Shown one piece after another: positions 1 through 9,552 of a stretch of 43,731 bases of DNA. Source of the DNA: Chloroflexota bacterium (lineage in GTDB: Bacteria > Chloroflexota > Dehalococcoidia > UBA2979); assembly GCA_002718395.1 (NCBI GenBank), contig PBEG01000013.1:1-43731 (forward strand), given 5' to 3'. Position 1 is the first letter of the stretch; each line of letters begins with the position of its first letter. Under the pieces are notes generated by a model that was given only the letters and a program-made list of their open reading frames with translations, was not told where the DNA came from and made no database searches. A program made the position numbers and the translations under genes.

Positions 1-1
1 G

Positions 2-1180
2 ACCTTCGCTGCTGTTTTGATATATGTAGGGCAAGAATTTGATATTGGCTTAACTGCTCTTGGTTCTTTAGCAACAGCTGGGACAGTACTATTTGGTGGC
101 ACAGCTATTGTTGCAGGTTTTTTATCTGACAAGCTTGGTGAAAAGAAATTAATAGCTCGCTCACTGTTTGTAGCCGCTATTCTTTCTTTTGTAGTTGCAT
201 GGTCTCCAAATTTGTACGTATTATCTTTTTCTTTATTGTGTCTTGGTGCTATTATTGGCCTCTATCATCCTCCTGGTACTGCAATGGTAGCTATTATGGC
301 TGCAAATCGAGGAAGTGGCTTAGCTAAGCATGGAGTGGCGGGCAATATTGGCTTAGCTACTTCGCCAGCCCTTGCAGTATTTATTGCGTCAACATTTGGT
401 TGGCGTATTTCTTACGTGGGTGTTGGTCTCATTGCCTTCATTGCTTATTTATTTTTTCAAAAATTTGCACCGTCTAAAGAAGAAGTAATAGAAAGACAAA
501 AAGAACTTGGTTTAATCGATAGTCACAATGATCAAGATGTTACTAAGAGCTTTGTTTTTAATTTGGCTTCAATGACAAAGATATTGAGTGAATGGACCGA
601 GAAAAGACTATTGTTGATATATGTAACTATTATAGCTAATGGATTTATCTACAGAGGTGCGTTAACATTTTTTGCATTGCATATTGCTAATCAGCTTGGC
701 ATCAAAATATTTTCCTATGATAGCACTGTAATAGCAGGCAGTTTGACTACCATATTATTGCTTACTGGTATTCTTGGACAATTTTTTGGCGGTTACTTAG
801 CTGACAAGATGAATACTGCCGCAGCAGCATTATTGTTTAATGTTATCCTTGTTCCCTCTTGTTTGATCATTGGTTTTTCCTCAGGATGGATTTTAATTAT
901 TTTTATAGCTATTTTTGTCATTTTTAATTGGGGTCAACAACCTATCGCAAATAGCTTGATGGCAAGTTTTGCTCCTCAAGGAGCTATTGGTAAGGCATTT
1001 GGTTTGCAGTTTTTTCTTGGCTTTGGAGTGGCATCAGTTGCTGGAATAATTTGCGGATATGTTGCTGAGATATTCGGAACAGATGCAGTTTTTTATTTGT
1101 TAGCTGGCATGGCTTTACTATCTACCTTGGCATTCTATTTTATTTGGCTTATTGATATGAGCAGTAAAAAAAATATTTAG
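2..1180 (+). CDS. MFS transporter, 5'-truncated by window edge
   Basis: Multi-TM hydrophobic protein with MFS-like motif 'GFLSDKLGEKK' and a second half 'GGYLADKMNT'. The frame is open upstream of the annotated TTG (T-F-A-A-V-L-I-Y-V-G), so the gene starts before the window. Confidence 0.8.
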   Translation, partial: TFAAVLIYVGQEFDIGLTALGSLATAGTVLFGGTAIVAGFLSDKLGEKKLIARSLFVAAILSFVVAWSPNLYVLSFSLLCLGAIIGLYHPPGTAMVAIMAANRGSGLAKHGVAGNIGLATSPALAVFIASTFGWRISYVGVGLIAFIAYLFFQKFAPSKEEVIERQKELGLIDSHNDQDVTKSFVFNLASMTKILSEWTEKRLLLIYVTIIANGFIYRGALTFFALHIANQLGIKIFSYDSTVIAGSLTTILLLTGILGQFFGGYLADKMNTAAAALLFNVILVPSCLIIGFSSGWILIIFIAIFVIFNWGQQPIANSLMASFAPQGAIGKAFGLQFFLGFGVASVAGIICGYVAEIFGTDAVFYLLAGMALLSTLAFYFIWLIDMSSKKNI

Positions 1181-1190
1181 CAATGTAGAA

Positions 1191-2399
1191 TTAATTCGTT
1201 ATCTTTGATATCAAAGTGCGTGATTTTTCTTCAGGAATGTTAGTGAAATTTTTTATATGACGTAAAAAAAAGTTCTTCAAAATATTATTTGTTTCTTGAC
1301 CTACGCTAGGGTCCCAACCACCGTGTCCTCCATTTTCTATAGTGATTAAATTATATTCCACAGTTTGATTAGGATATATTTCTTGCAATTTATTAAGATA
1401 TATTAATGCTTGCTCATAATAAACAACTTGGTCTTTATCTCCATGTATAATTAGATGAGGCATAGGAATGCCTTCACCTAAGTAAGTTATTAAACTAATT
1501 GCGGCTAAAAAATTAGGCACGACAACTCTAGGCTTTGCCCCGGTGGGTTGCTGAGTCAATTTTATTGCATCACTATGCCCAGAAAAATTAGCTGCCGCTT
1601 GTATATCAGAAGAATATTGAAGATTTTCTCCTACGTTCCCCTCTAAATTGATAGATCGTTCATTTATGATGTAATTTTGTAATCCACTTGTAGCTGCTAA
1701 AAGGCCAACTGACGCACCTCCTGCAGAATTGCCATATGCACCAATGCTTTCAGTAGTTAAATTATAATTTTTTTCATTAGCTCTTAACCATCTGATTGCA
1801 GCTTTTTGATCATGAAGAAAATTTGGGAATAATCCTTCTGCTCCAAGACGATAATTAATAGACGCATATGCAAATCCTGAATTAAGGAGGCTTATATTAG
1901 GGCTTTCTCTTTTCTGTCCTGCAACAAAACCTCCACCGTGTACATGGACAATTACTTCATATGATCCATCACTCATACAATCTTCAAGTACTTTTTTATT
2001 TTTACATGGTATCCACAGATTGAGTGTTTGACGAATATTATTAGTATTTGCATAATCTAAATCTATGCACTCGATATTATTATCTTTCAAAATACAATTA
2101 TCAAATATTTTTTTTGGATTTTTTGTTTGTAATTTCGGTTTTTGAATTACTTCTTTCACAGCCTCCTTCACTGGTTCAGGCACAGTCTCCTTGACTGGTT
2201 GTGGCGAAGGTTCTCTGATAGTTTGTAAAACAGAGTTAGAACTATTTTGTTGATTTTGAATTTTAAAATCTGAATTTGTATCTGAACAGCTTATAAATAA
2301 GCTTGGCATGATTATTAATAACTTAATTAATAAATTGGTTGTTAAATTTTTACTCATTGTATATTTTAATTTAATTAATTTTTTGTTTATTGCAAACAA
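1191..2399 (-). CDS. Alpha/beta hydrolase (carboxylesterase-type) lipoprotein
   Basis: Oxyanion motif 'HVHGGGFVAG', nucleophile elbow 'GNSAGGASV', 'HGDKDQVV' Asp and 'GGHGGWD' His. Lipobox-like 'LFISC' near the N-terminus. The start may be the downstream ATG (MSKNL). Confidence 0.8.
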   Translation of the reverse strand: MFAINKKLIKLKYTMSKNLTTNLLIKLLIIMPSLFISCSDTNSDFKIQNQQNSSNSVLQTIREPSPQPVKETVPEPVKEAVKEVIQKPKLQTKNPKKIFDNCILKDNNIECIDLDYANTNNIRQTLNLWIPCKNKKVLEDCMSDGSYEVIVHVHGGGFVAGQKRESPNISLLNSGFAYASINYRLGAEGLFPNFLHDQKAAIRWLRANEKNYNLTTESIGAYGNSAGGASVGLLAATSGLQNYIINERSINLEGNVGENLQYSSDIQAAANFSGHSDAIKLTQQPTGAKPRVVVPNFLAAISLITYLGEGIPMPHLIIHGDKDQVVYYEQALIYLNKLQEIYPNQTVEYNLITIENGGHGGWDPSVGQETNNILKNFFLRHIKNFTNIPEEKSRTLISKITN

Positions 2400-2486
2400 G
2401 GCTTTTTAAAAAAACATTAAAATTTAATTTAGCGCTTGATAGGAAATATAAGTTACAATATCATTATTAAAAATTTGGTGATAATT

Positions 2487-3566
2487 ATGTTCGAATCTGA
2501 TCTAGCTTCTGAATTAGTTTTTGCACTAATGATATTACTTTTTTTTGCTTTGCTAAGTTTTGTAAGCATATTTTTGTTAAAAAGGGTAATTAATAAACTT
2601 ACACAATCTACTGAGTCAACTTTAGATGATCAACTAGTAAATAGTTTAAAGCGTCCTATATTTTTTGTTATTATTGGCCAAGGTCTATTTATTGCTATTG
2701 ATTCTATAGACAGCCTTCTTGAATATCAAAATTATATTGATAATTTATGGATGACATTTAATGTTGCAATAAGTCTTTTGATTTTAAGAAGAACTTTTGA
2801 TAGTTTTATTAGTTGGTATGAAGCTGAATATATTTTTAATCCTTCTTTTACTGGCAGCAGCAAATTGCAAATTTTTATTAATCGGTCTAATTTGCCTATA
2901 ATTAAACGGATTGTTAATTTTGTTTCTTGGCTTGCAGCATTTTTAATTCTTTTAACTATGATGGGAATTTCAATTAGCCCCTTATTGGCTGGACTAGGAA
3001 TTGGAGGATTTGCTTTTGCACTAGCTGTACAACCAATCTTGAGTAATGTAATCGCTAGTTCTTACATGCTTTCAGACTCATCTGTACGTGTTAACGATTT
3101 TATAGAAATAGAAGGGGGCCCAACTGGATGGGTTGAGGATATTGGATGGAGAGCAACGAGACTACGGACATTCGACAATAACCTTATTATGATTCCTAAT
3201 TCTCATTTAGCAGATGCAACCGTGACAAATTTCGATGCTGTTGATTCTCCAATGGATGTAAAAGTTGAAACTGGTGTGGCCTATGAATCAAATTTACAAA
3301 CTGTTGAAGAAGTTTGCCTAGATGAATTAACAAAAATTATTGAAGAAAATGATCAAGCAGTTACAACTCGGCAACCTTTATTTTTGTTCACAGAATTTGG
3401 AGACTCTAATATTAACTTTTTAGTAAAAATTCGTGCAGTTAATAGGCGTGATGTTGGCTCATTGAAACACATTGTTATTAAGCGTTTACATCAAAGGCTA
3501 GATGATGAAAATATTGTAATTAATTATCCTGCAAGACGTATCCTAATTGATAAAGATGAAGCTTAA
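2487..3566 (+). CDS. MscS-family mechanosensitive ion channel
   Basis: N-terminal TM segments followed by 'LLAGLGIGGFAFALAVQPILSNVIASSYMLSDSSVRVNDFIEIEG..GWVEDIGWRATRLRTFDNNLIMIPNSHLADATVTNF', the typical MscS pore/beta domain. ATG at 2487 is the likely start (ORF opens at 2436). Confidence 0.9.
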   Translation: MFESDLASELVFALMILLFFALLSFVSIFLLKRVINKLTQSTESTLDDQLVNSLKRPIFFVIIGQGLFIAIDSIDSLLEYQNYIDNLWMTFNVAISLLILRRTFDSFISWYEAEYIFNPSFTGSSKLQIFINRSNLPIIKRIVNFVSWLAAFLILLTMMGISISPLLAGLGIGGFAFALAVQPILSNVIASSYMLSDSSVRVNDFIEIEGGPTGWVEDIGWRATRLRTFDNNLIMIPNSHLADATVTNFDAVDSPMDVKVETGVAYESNLQTVEEVCLDELTKIIEENDQAVTTRQPLFLFTEFGDSNINFLVKIRAVNRRDVGSLKHIVIKRLHQRLDDENIVINYPARRILIDKDEA

Positions 3567-3593
3567 TAACCTTTTTTTAAATCTGATTGCCTT

Positions 3594-4670
3594 TTATGGA
3601 TAAAGAGGTGGTTTTTCTAATCCAGTTGTCTCTTCAAGGCCAAACATAATATTCATACACTGTAATGCATTTCCGCTTTGCCCTTTTAGTAAATTATCAA
3701 TAGCAGAGAAAATTACAGCATGTTCACCTGATTCATCAACTTTTAAGGATATATCGCAATAATTTGAACCACGAACATTTTTTATTGTTGGCAATTTATC
3801 ACTAACTCTGACAAATGGGGCTGATGCATAATATTCTTGAAAAATATTTAATAATTTATCTTCTGAAGTTTTTTCTAATAAACTAACGTGAATTGTAGAC
3901 ATAATTCCTCTAGTCACTGGAATTAAATGTGGTACAAAATGTAAGGATTCAATCGAATTTCCAACATCAGAAACTACTTTTTTTACTTCTGTAACATGCT
4001 GATGATCTAGGGCTCTATAGGGGATATAATTATTTTCCATGTTTGAAAAATGCAAGACTTCACTGAGTGTTTTGCCTGCACCTGATGTTCCAGTAACAGC
4101 ATCAATAGTGACGCGTTTTGTATCAATTATTTTTTTGCTGTTCAGTGGTGCCAGACCTAAGATCATCGAGACGGCAAAACATCCAGGATTGCCAACAAGT
4201 GAAGTTTTTTCTATTTGCTGCTTGTATAGTTCAGGAAGACCATACACTGATTCATTCAGAAATTCAGAAACTTGAAGCTTGGATTGATCTATCTTAGGGT
4301 GTTTTTCAGCATATTCTTTATAATGATTTTCTGAAGAAAATCGAAAATCTCCAGAAAAGTCTACTACTTTTATTTTTTTGTGTATTTTGTTTTTGTAAAT
4401 GGAACTTAATATATCGGTTGCAACAGTATCAGGAGTTGCAAAAATAATAATGTCACAATTTTCACCAATTGTATCTTCTGAAGTTTCTTTAATTGGCAAA
4501 GAAGATAACTTGTTTAAATGTGGGTAATATTTATCTATAGTCATGCCAATAGTATCTTTTGCAAGGAGACTTGTGATTTCAAAATTTGGATGATGCATTA
4601 ATAATTCAATAATGCCAACACCACCATAACCAGTAGCGCCAATTACTTGAACATTTATTGTATTCTTCAT
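3594..4670 (-). CDS. argC: N-acetyl-gamma-glutamyl-phosphate reductase
   Basis: N-terminal 'IGATGYGGVGIIELLMHHP', catalytic 'GNPGCFAVSMILGLAPL', 'TSGAGKTLSE', 'HLIPVTRGIMSTIHV'. Start at ATG 4670, preceded by GGAGGG. Confidence 0.93.
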   Translation of the reverse strand: MKNTINVQVIGATGYGGVGIIELLMHHPNFEITSLLAKDTIGMTIDKYYPHLNKLSSLPIKETSEDTIGENCDIIIFATPDTVATDILSSIYKNKIHKKIKVVDFSGDFRFSSENHYKEYAEKHPKIDQSKLQVSEFLNESVYGLPELYKQQIEKTSLVGNPGCFAVSMILGLAPLNSKKIIDTKRVTIDAVTGTSGAGKTLSEVLHFSNMENNYIPYRALDHQHVTEVKKVVSDVGNSIESLHFVPHLIPVTRGIMSTIHVSLLEKTSEDKLLNIFQEYYASAPFVRVSDKLPTIKNVRGSNYCDISLKVDESGEHAVIFSAIDNLLKGQSGNALQCMNIMFGLEETTGLEKPPLYP

Positions 4671-4749
4671 ATTACCCTCCACCCATAAATCATTTTAAAT
4701 AAAATAAGCAATTAATTTATGTGCGTTTTAAAGTATTATATAAGCAATT

Positions 4750-5307
4750 ATGGATAAATTTGAATTATTAAAACAAAAAAACTGGATATCATTATTTCTT
4801 CTTAGTGAAAAAGAATTACTTCGACAATGTAAAATTGATAATTTTTTATCTCCAAAACCAGGTGGTCAACATCGCGACAAGAAAGCTTCTGCGGTTAGAA
4901 TAACTTTATTTGATAGTGAAATTATAGTTACTTCATCAAACAGCAGATCTTTTCAGGCAAACCAAAAGGATGCATTAAATAAATTAAAAATAGAGATATT
5001 GTGTAAATATAGATCAAATTTTTCTTTAAAAAAATGTATTCAATTATTTCAATTAGAAGAATATTTTAACGATACATTTTTAGTGAAAAATAATAAAATC
5101 AATTTATCTTCAAAGAACCCCAACTATCTTATTGTTGCTGGCATTGCCTTAGATATCTTTTTTATACATAATTGGCAAATTCAATCAGTGAGTAAAAAAT
5201 TAGGGGTTAGCTCATCACACTTAGTCAATTTTTTTTCTAAGGAAAAGAGACTTTTAATATTTATTAATTCTGAAAGAGAAAAACTCGGAATGCGTTCATT
5301 GAAATAA
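4750..5307 (+). CDS. Peptide chain release factor-like protein (GGQ domain) with C-terminal HTH-like region
   Basis: 'LSPKPGGQHRDKKASAVRITLF' matches the class-I release factor GGQ motif. The RF1/2 codon-recognition domains are absent. C-terminus 'WQIQSVSKKLGVSSSHLVNFFSKEKRLLIFINSEREKLG' looks helix-turn-helix-like. Confidence 0.75.
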   Translation: MDKFELLKQKNWISLFLLSEKELLRQCKIDNFLSPKPGGQHRDKKASAVRITLFDSEIIVTSSNSRSFQANQKDALNKLKIEILCKYRSNFSLKKCIQLFQLEEYFNDTFLVKNNKINLSSKNPNYLIVAGIALDIFFIHNWQIQSVSKKLGVSSSHLVNFFSKEKRLLIFINSEREKLGMRSLK

Positions 5308-5309
5308 TT

Positions 5310-5753
5310 TTATGATTTGCCAATATCCCAACTAACAATTTTTTTTACTTTAATTTTCACATTTACTCTTTTATTTGCCTGTTTAGCAATATCTTGACGA
5401 TCTCTTTTGGTTTTGTATTTTTCTGTTATCTGGTTCATTATTGTTATGACCAATTCTTTGTCTGTGCTAATTTCTGCTTCACCTTCCATAACTAATCCAT
5501 GCAATTCTTCATATTGCGTACCGCTCTCTAACATTATAACAATTCTCTTATCTCGTTTAAGGTTGATGATTTTTTGTGATTTGTGGTAACTAGTAAAATT
5601 AATCTCATTATTTGCATCAAGAATGAACCACATAGGCACCAAGTGAGGTAATCCATTTTTATTAATTGTAGCTAAATTTATTATTCTGCTTTCTTCAAGA
5701 AGTTTTATTTTTTTTTCATCATCTAATGTATATTTTTTCTTATCCCGAGGCAT
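5310..5753 (-). CDS. Pyridoxamine 5'-phosphate oxidase / PPOX-class flavoprotein (possibly F420-dependent)
   Basis: 'RIINLATINKNGLPHLVPMWFILDANNEINFTSYHKSQKIINLKRDKRIVIMLESG..YEELHGLVMEGEAEI' is typical of the PPOX split-barrel fold. Start reassigned from 5828 to ATG 5753. Confidence 0.8.
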   Translation of the reverse strand: MPRDKKKYTLDDEKKIKLLEESRIINLATINKNGLPHLVPMWFILDANNEINFTSYHKSQKIINLKRDKRIVIMLESGTQYEELHGLVMEGEAEISTDKELVITIMNQITEKYKTKRDRQDIAKQANKRVNVKIKVKKIVSWDIGKS

Positions 5754-5784
5754 TTTTTTCCTAAATATCAATTTTGAATCTATT

Positions 5785-5804
5785 ATGTTATATTGACATA
5801 ACAT
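5785..5804. promoter_or_regulatory. Candidate operator: inverted repeat ATGTTAT-N6-ATAACAT between divergent genes
   Basis: Perfect 7-bp arms read directly from the sequence, in the 5754-5819 divergent intergenic region. Confidence 0.4.
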
Positions 5805-5819
5805 GATGCGGTGGTAAAT

Positions 5820-7004
5820 ATGGTGCAACCTTTAAATGACATGTGTGTTATTGAAATTAGTGATTCTATTGCTGGCTCTGCATGCACAAAAACTTTTTCT
5901 GATTACGGTGCTCGCGTGATTAAAGTAGAACCATTTTCTGGAAATAAAATTCGTAGAATGCCCCCGTTTAAAGAAGATATTCCAGACATTAATGGGGGAG
6001 CATACCATTTATCATTTGATACAGGAAAGGAATCAGTAATTATAGATTATTCTAGTAATTCAGGCCTTGAAATACTAGACAGGTTATATCAGTTGTCCGA
6101 TTTAGTGATTTTTGATACTGAAGTAGAAAAAACAAAAAAATTGCGTAATATAATTAATGGCAATAATTATCCAAGTACTGTGTCAATTACCCCTCATGGT
6201 ATGTCGGGACCATTTAAAGATAGGCTGGAGAATGATATGTCAATTCTAGCATGGACAACTAGAATGTATAGAAATTCCATGGAAAATATGTCACCTTTAC
6301 GTAATGCCCCTGGCTCTACTCTTGTACAGATAGGCCATACTGCTGCTGCTGTTGCTGTAGGTATTTATTGGGGTCAAAAACAGGATAAAATTCGAAGAGA
6401 TGCAGAGGTTGCGGGTGTAGAAGCGGTACTGGGAAATGTTGACACTGGCTTTGTTAGCTGGATATTTACAGGCAATTTGCCTGAGAGAATAGGCGGACAA
6501 TTAAAGACTAGATATCCTACAGGTATTTATCCTTGTAAGGATGGGCATGTCATTTTATCTGCAAATGAAGAACCCTGGTTTTCTAGACTTTGTAATGCAA
6601 TTGGTCATCCAGAAATTTTACAGGACAGTCGATTTATTGAAGACAGAGAAAATAATTGGCAGGCATTTATGGAATACTTAGGTCCATATTTAGAAAAACA
6701 TGATAAGAATTATATTTTTACTCATTTGCAAGAACATGGTGTCATGGTTGCCCCAGTCCTGAATGCATCAGATCTTCTTGATGATCCTCAAGCAAAAGCG
6801 AGAAAATCATTTGTGAAAATAGATTCTGCAATTGGTGAACATTATTTGGCCGGAGCTCCTTTTCATTTAAATAAAATTAATGATGAGAGTTTTAAATTAA
6901 AATCTGCACCAAAGCTCGGTGCTCACACAAATATGCTTCTTAATGAACTTGGCTATACTAAAGAAGAAATCATTGCGCTATTTCGTGCAAAAATTACAGG
7001 TTAA
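5820..7004 (+). CDS. CaiB/BaiF family (type III) CoA-transferase, putative non-catalytic partner subunit (pair 1)
   Basis: N-terminal 'IEISDSIAGSACTKTFSDYGARVIKVEP', 'TPHGMSGPFKD', 'YPCKDGHVILSAN..WFSRLCNAIGHPE' are family hallmarks. The segment aligned to the catalytic Asp ('VQIGHTAAAVAVGIYWGQK') contains no Asp. Confidence 0.88.
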   Translation: MVQPLNDMCVIEISDSIAGSACTKTFSDYGARVIKVEPFSGNKIRRMPPFKEDIPDINGGAYHLSFDTGKESVIIDYSSNSGLEILDRLYQLSDLVIFDTEVEKTKKLRNIINGNNYPSTVSITPHGMSGPFKDRLENDMSILAWTTRMYRNSMENMSPLRNAPGSTLVQIGHTAAAVAVGIYWGQKQDKIRRDAEVAGVEAVLGNVDTGFVSWIFTGNLPERIGGQLKTRYPTGIYPCKDGHVILSANEEPWFSRLCNAIGHPEILQDSRFIEDRENNWQAFMEYLGPYLEKHDKNYIFTHLQEHGVMVAPVLNASDLLDDPQAKARKSFVKIDSAIGEHYLAGAPFHLNKINDESFKLKSAPKLGAHTNMLLNELGYTKEEIIALFRAKITG

Positions 7005-7008
7005 ATAA

Positions 7009-8253
7009 ATGAGTAATAAATCACTTGAAGGTTTAAAAATACTAGAAATGACTGAAGCGTGGGCTGGGCCTGTATGCGCATCATTGATGGGCGATATGGG
7101 GGCTGATGTCATTAAAATTGAATCTTTTCCTAGACATTCATTAACTCGACCAACTTCTCCCAGATATGCAACTATGCCCGGTGAAGGACCAGTTTATGAG
7201 AGAGATGCTCTGCATCATCAAGGAAATCGTAATAAACGGAATATGGCAATTGATATTAGAAAAGAATCTGGTAAGGAAATTTTTAAAAAATTACTTTTGG
7301 ACGCTGATGTTTTTATTGAAGGATATGCTGCTGGTAAAATAGAGAAATTGGGATTTGGGTGGCAAGATGTGCAAAAAATTAATCCTAATATTACAATGAT
7401 TTCTATTGCTGGGTGGGGCCTGGAAGGTCCTTATAAAAATATGGTAACTCTGGGAGCAGGGCTAGATGCTACAACAGGACATTTATCTTTGCGCGGCTAT
7501 CCGCAAGGTGATTTTGTTGATACTCATCCAAACTTTCATTCTGATGCAACAGGATCTTCAACAATATTCTTTGCTGCACTGACTGCTTTATTGCAACGTA
7601 AAAAAGAAAAAAAAGGAACATTTATTGATCTTTCGCAATGGGAAGGATTAGTTTGGCAATTTCCAGCAATTTTAGCAGAATGGACAATGAATAAAAGGAT
7701 ACCTGAAAGACTTGGTAATAACGATCCGCATATTGTCCCTCATGGAGTATATCGTACTATTGAAGAAGATAAATGGATTGTTGTTGCTGCAGAAGACGAT
7801 AATCAGTGGCAAGGGTTATGTGAGGTAATTGGTAAAATTGAATGGACAGATCTTATGCACCAATACTCTAATATAGTAGGCAGGATAAAAGGGAGAACAG
7901 AAATTGATGCAGCTATTGAATCATTTACAAAACAATATGATGGATTTACTGCTGCTGAAATATTACAAAATAATCATGTTATTGCGTCACCTGTAGTTAC
8001 TCCGCCAGATGTTTTGCTTTCTAACCAGTTACATGAAAGAGATTGGCATCAAACAGTTAATCATAAATGGACTGGGCCAATTATGGTTGGCGGTCACTTA
8101 TGGAATGTAGAACCAGATACATTAAGTTGGGATATACCAACTGCATTAGTAGGGCAACATAATGAAGAGATTTTAACCGAGTTAGGATTTGATCACGATT
8201 ATATTTCAGCTTTATATGCAAATGGAACGATTGGCAATCATTATGAAAATTAA
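7009..8253 (+). CDS. CaiB/BaiF family (type III) CoA-transferase, putative catalytic subunit (pair 1)
   Basis: 'WAGPVCASLMGDMGADVIKIES', 'GNRNKRNMAIDIR', 'AGWGLEGPY', 'HSDATGSSTIFFAALTALLQRK..GTFIDLSQWE' (Asp retained, around residue 179). Confidence 0.9.
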   Translation: MSNKSLEGLKILEMTEAWAGPVCASLMGDMGADVIKIESFPRHSLTRPTSPRYATMPGEGPVYERDALHHQGNRNKRNMAIDIRKESGKEIFKKLLLDADVFIEGYAAGKIEKLGFGWQDVQKINPNITMISIAGWGLEGPYKNMVTLGAGLDATTGHLSLRGYPQGDFVDTHPNFHSDATGSSTIFFAALTALLQRKKEKKGTFIDLSQWEGLVWQFPAILAEWTMNKRIPERLGNNDPHIVPHGVYRTIEEDKWIVVAAEDDNQWQGLCEVIGKIEWTDLMHQYSNIVGRIKGRTEIDAAIESFTKQYDGFTAAEILQNNHVIASPVVTPPDVLLSNQLHERDWHQTVNHKWTGPIMVGGHLWNVEPDTLSWDIPTALVGQHNEEILTELGFDHDYISALYANGTIGNHYEN

Positions 8254-8292
8254 TTTCTATTAGACAATAACGCTTTTTCCTTTTAATTCTCC

Positions 8293-8298
8293 TATAAT
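8293..8298 (+). promoter_or_regulatory. Possible -10 element (TATAAT) upstream of CoA-transferase pair 2
   Basis: Perfect TATAAT in the 88-bp gap before 8342. No convincing -35, and TATAAT is common in AT-rich DNA. Confidence 0.3.
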
Positions 8299-8341
8299 TA
8301 CTATAGTATTTATTCTTAGTATTTTATTTCATGAGAAAATT

Positions 8342-9541
8342 ATGACACAACCTTTAAATGGATTAAAAATTATTGAAATAGGGGGAACAGTTAGCGTGTC
8401 AGCAGCAGGTAAGAAGTTTTCGGACTTTGGCGCTAATGTTATTAAAATAGAACCTCCTTCAGTTAGTGATGTTAGAAAAATTGCTCCTTTTCCGGATGAT
8501 ATTTTTCATATTGATAAAGGAGCAGTTCATTTAGCATTTGATACAAGTAAAAGATCCATTGTTATTGATCATTTAACCAATTCTGGAAAAGAGATAATTC
8601 AAAGACTTGGGAAAGATGCCGATCTTATAATCATGGATATCCCAGTAACAGAAGCTCAAGACTTAATTAATATTTTTAAAGACGGGGATAATCTTTTAAC
8701 TAATGTTGTTACTATCACCCCCCATGGTATGACTGGGCCATATAAGGACAGAGTTGAAAATGATCTTACGTTATTTGGTTGGTCAACTCGTTCGCACAGA
8801 CATTCGATTGCAGGAAGAGAACCATTAAGATATGGACCCTATGCTGGAGTTGTTCAGATTGGTTCGACTGCTGCAGCTGTAGGGATGGCAGCGGTTTGGT
8901 CTAAACGTAACGAAGGGATGAATCGCCTTGTTGATGTTTCTGGCGTGGAAGCATTAATGGGTAATGTTGATAGCGGCTTTTTTTTATGGGCAGTTAACGG
9001 TGCATTGCAACCGCGTTCTGCTGGTCAATCAAGCGGACTGTATCCTTCAGGTGCCTATAAATGTAAAGATGGATACATGCTTTTTTCTGCTGGTAGAGAC
9101 CCTGTCTATTCAAGGTTATGTAATGCAATAGGTAGGCCAGATTTGGCAACTGATAAACGTTTTACGGATCCAGAAGAAAAACCAAAAAATTTTGAAATCT
9201 TCAAAAAAATACTTGAAGATTGGCTCGCAACAAGAACAAAATACGAAGCTTTTGACGAGTTGCAAGAACAAGGCGTCATGTGCTGCCCTGTGCTTGATGC
9301 ATCTGAATTAGAAAATGATCCACAATCTGTTTATAGAAAATCTTATATTACTAGAAATCAAGATGGTATTGGAGATATAACTATTGCAGGGCCTCCATTT
9401 AGGATGAATGGTTTATATTCAGATGCTTGGGAATCGAAACCTGCTCCTAATTTATCTGAACACACTACTGAAATATTGCAAGAACATGGTTATGGCACTC
9501 AAGAAATTATTGCTTTATTTCGTGCAGGTGTAACTACATAA
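8342..9541 (+). CDS. CaiB/BaiF family CoA-transferase, putative non-catalytic partner subunit (pair 2)
   Basis: Paralog of 5820-7004 by eye ('MTQPLNGLKIIEIGGTVSVSAAGKKFSDFGANVIKIEP', C-terminal 'EIIALFRAG'). The catalytic region 'VVQIGSTAAAVGMAAVWSKR' has no Asp. Confidence 0.88.
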   Translation: MTQPLNGLKIIEIGGTVSVSAAGKKFSDFGANVIKIEPPSVSDVRKIAPFPDDIFHIDKGAVHLAFDTSKRSIVIDHLTNSGKEIIQRLGKDADLIIMDIPVTEAQDLINIFKDGDNLLTNVVTITPHGMTGPYKDRVENDLTLFGWSTRSHRHSIAGREPLRYGPYAGVVQIGSTAAAVGMAAVWSKRNEGMNRLVDVSGVEALMGNVDSGFFLWAVNGALQPRSAGQSSGLYPSGAYKCKDGYMLFSAGRDPVYSRLCNAIGRPDLATDKRFTDPEEKPKNFEIFKKILEDWLATRTKYEAFDELQEQGVMCCPVLDASELENDPQSVYRKSYITRNQDGIGDITIAGPPFRMNGLYSDAWESKPAPNLSEHTTEILQEHGYGTQEIIALFRAGVTT

Positions 9542-9552
9542 TAAGGGGAAAA

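Noticed and set aside
2416-2428. ATTAAA-A-TTTAAT palindrome between esterase and mscS
   Set aside because: Pure A/T low-complexity sequence; expected by chance.
4039-4275. 78-aa + strand ORF opposite argC
   Set aside because: Lies fully within argC on the opposite strand, with no recognisable motif or SD.
8292-8306. CTATA-N5-TATAG inverted repeat upstream of the second CoA-transferase pair
   Set aside because: Short arms overlapping a TATAAT in AT-rich sequence; too likely by chance to claim as an operator.
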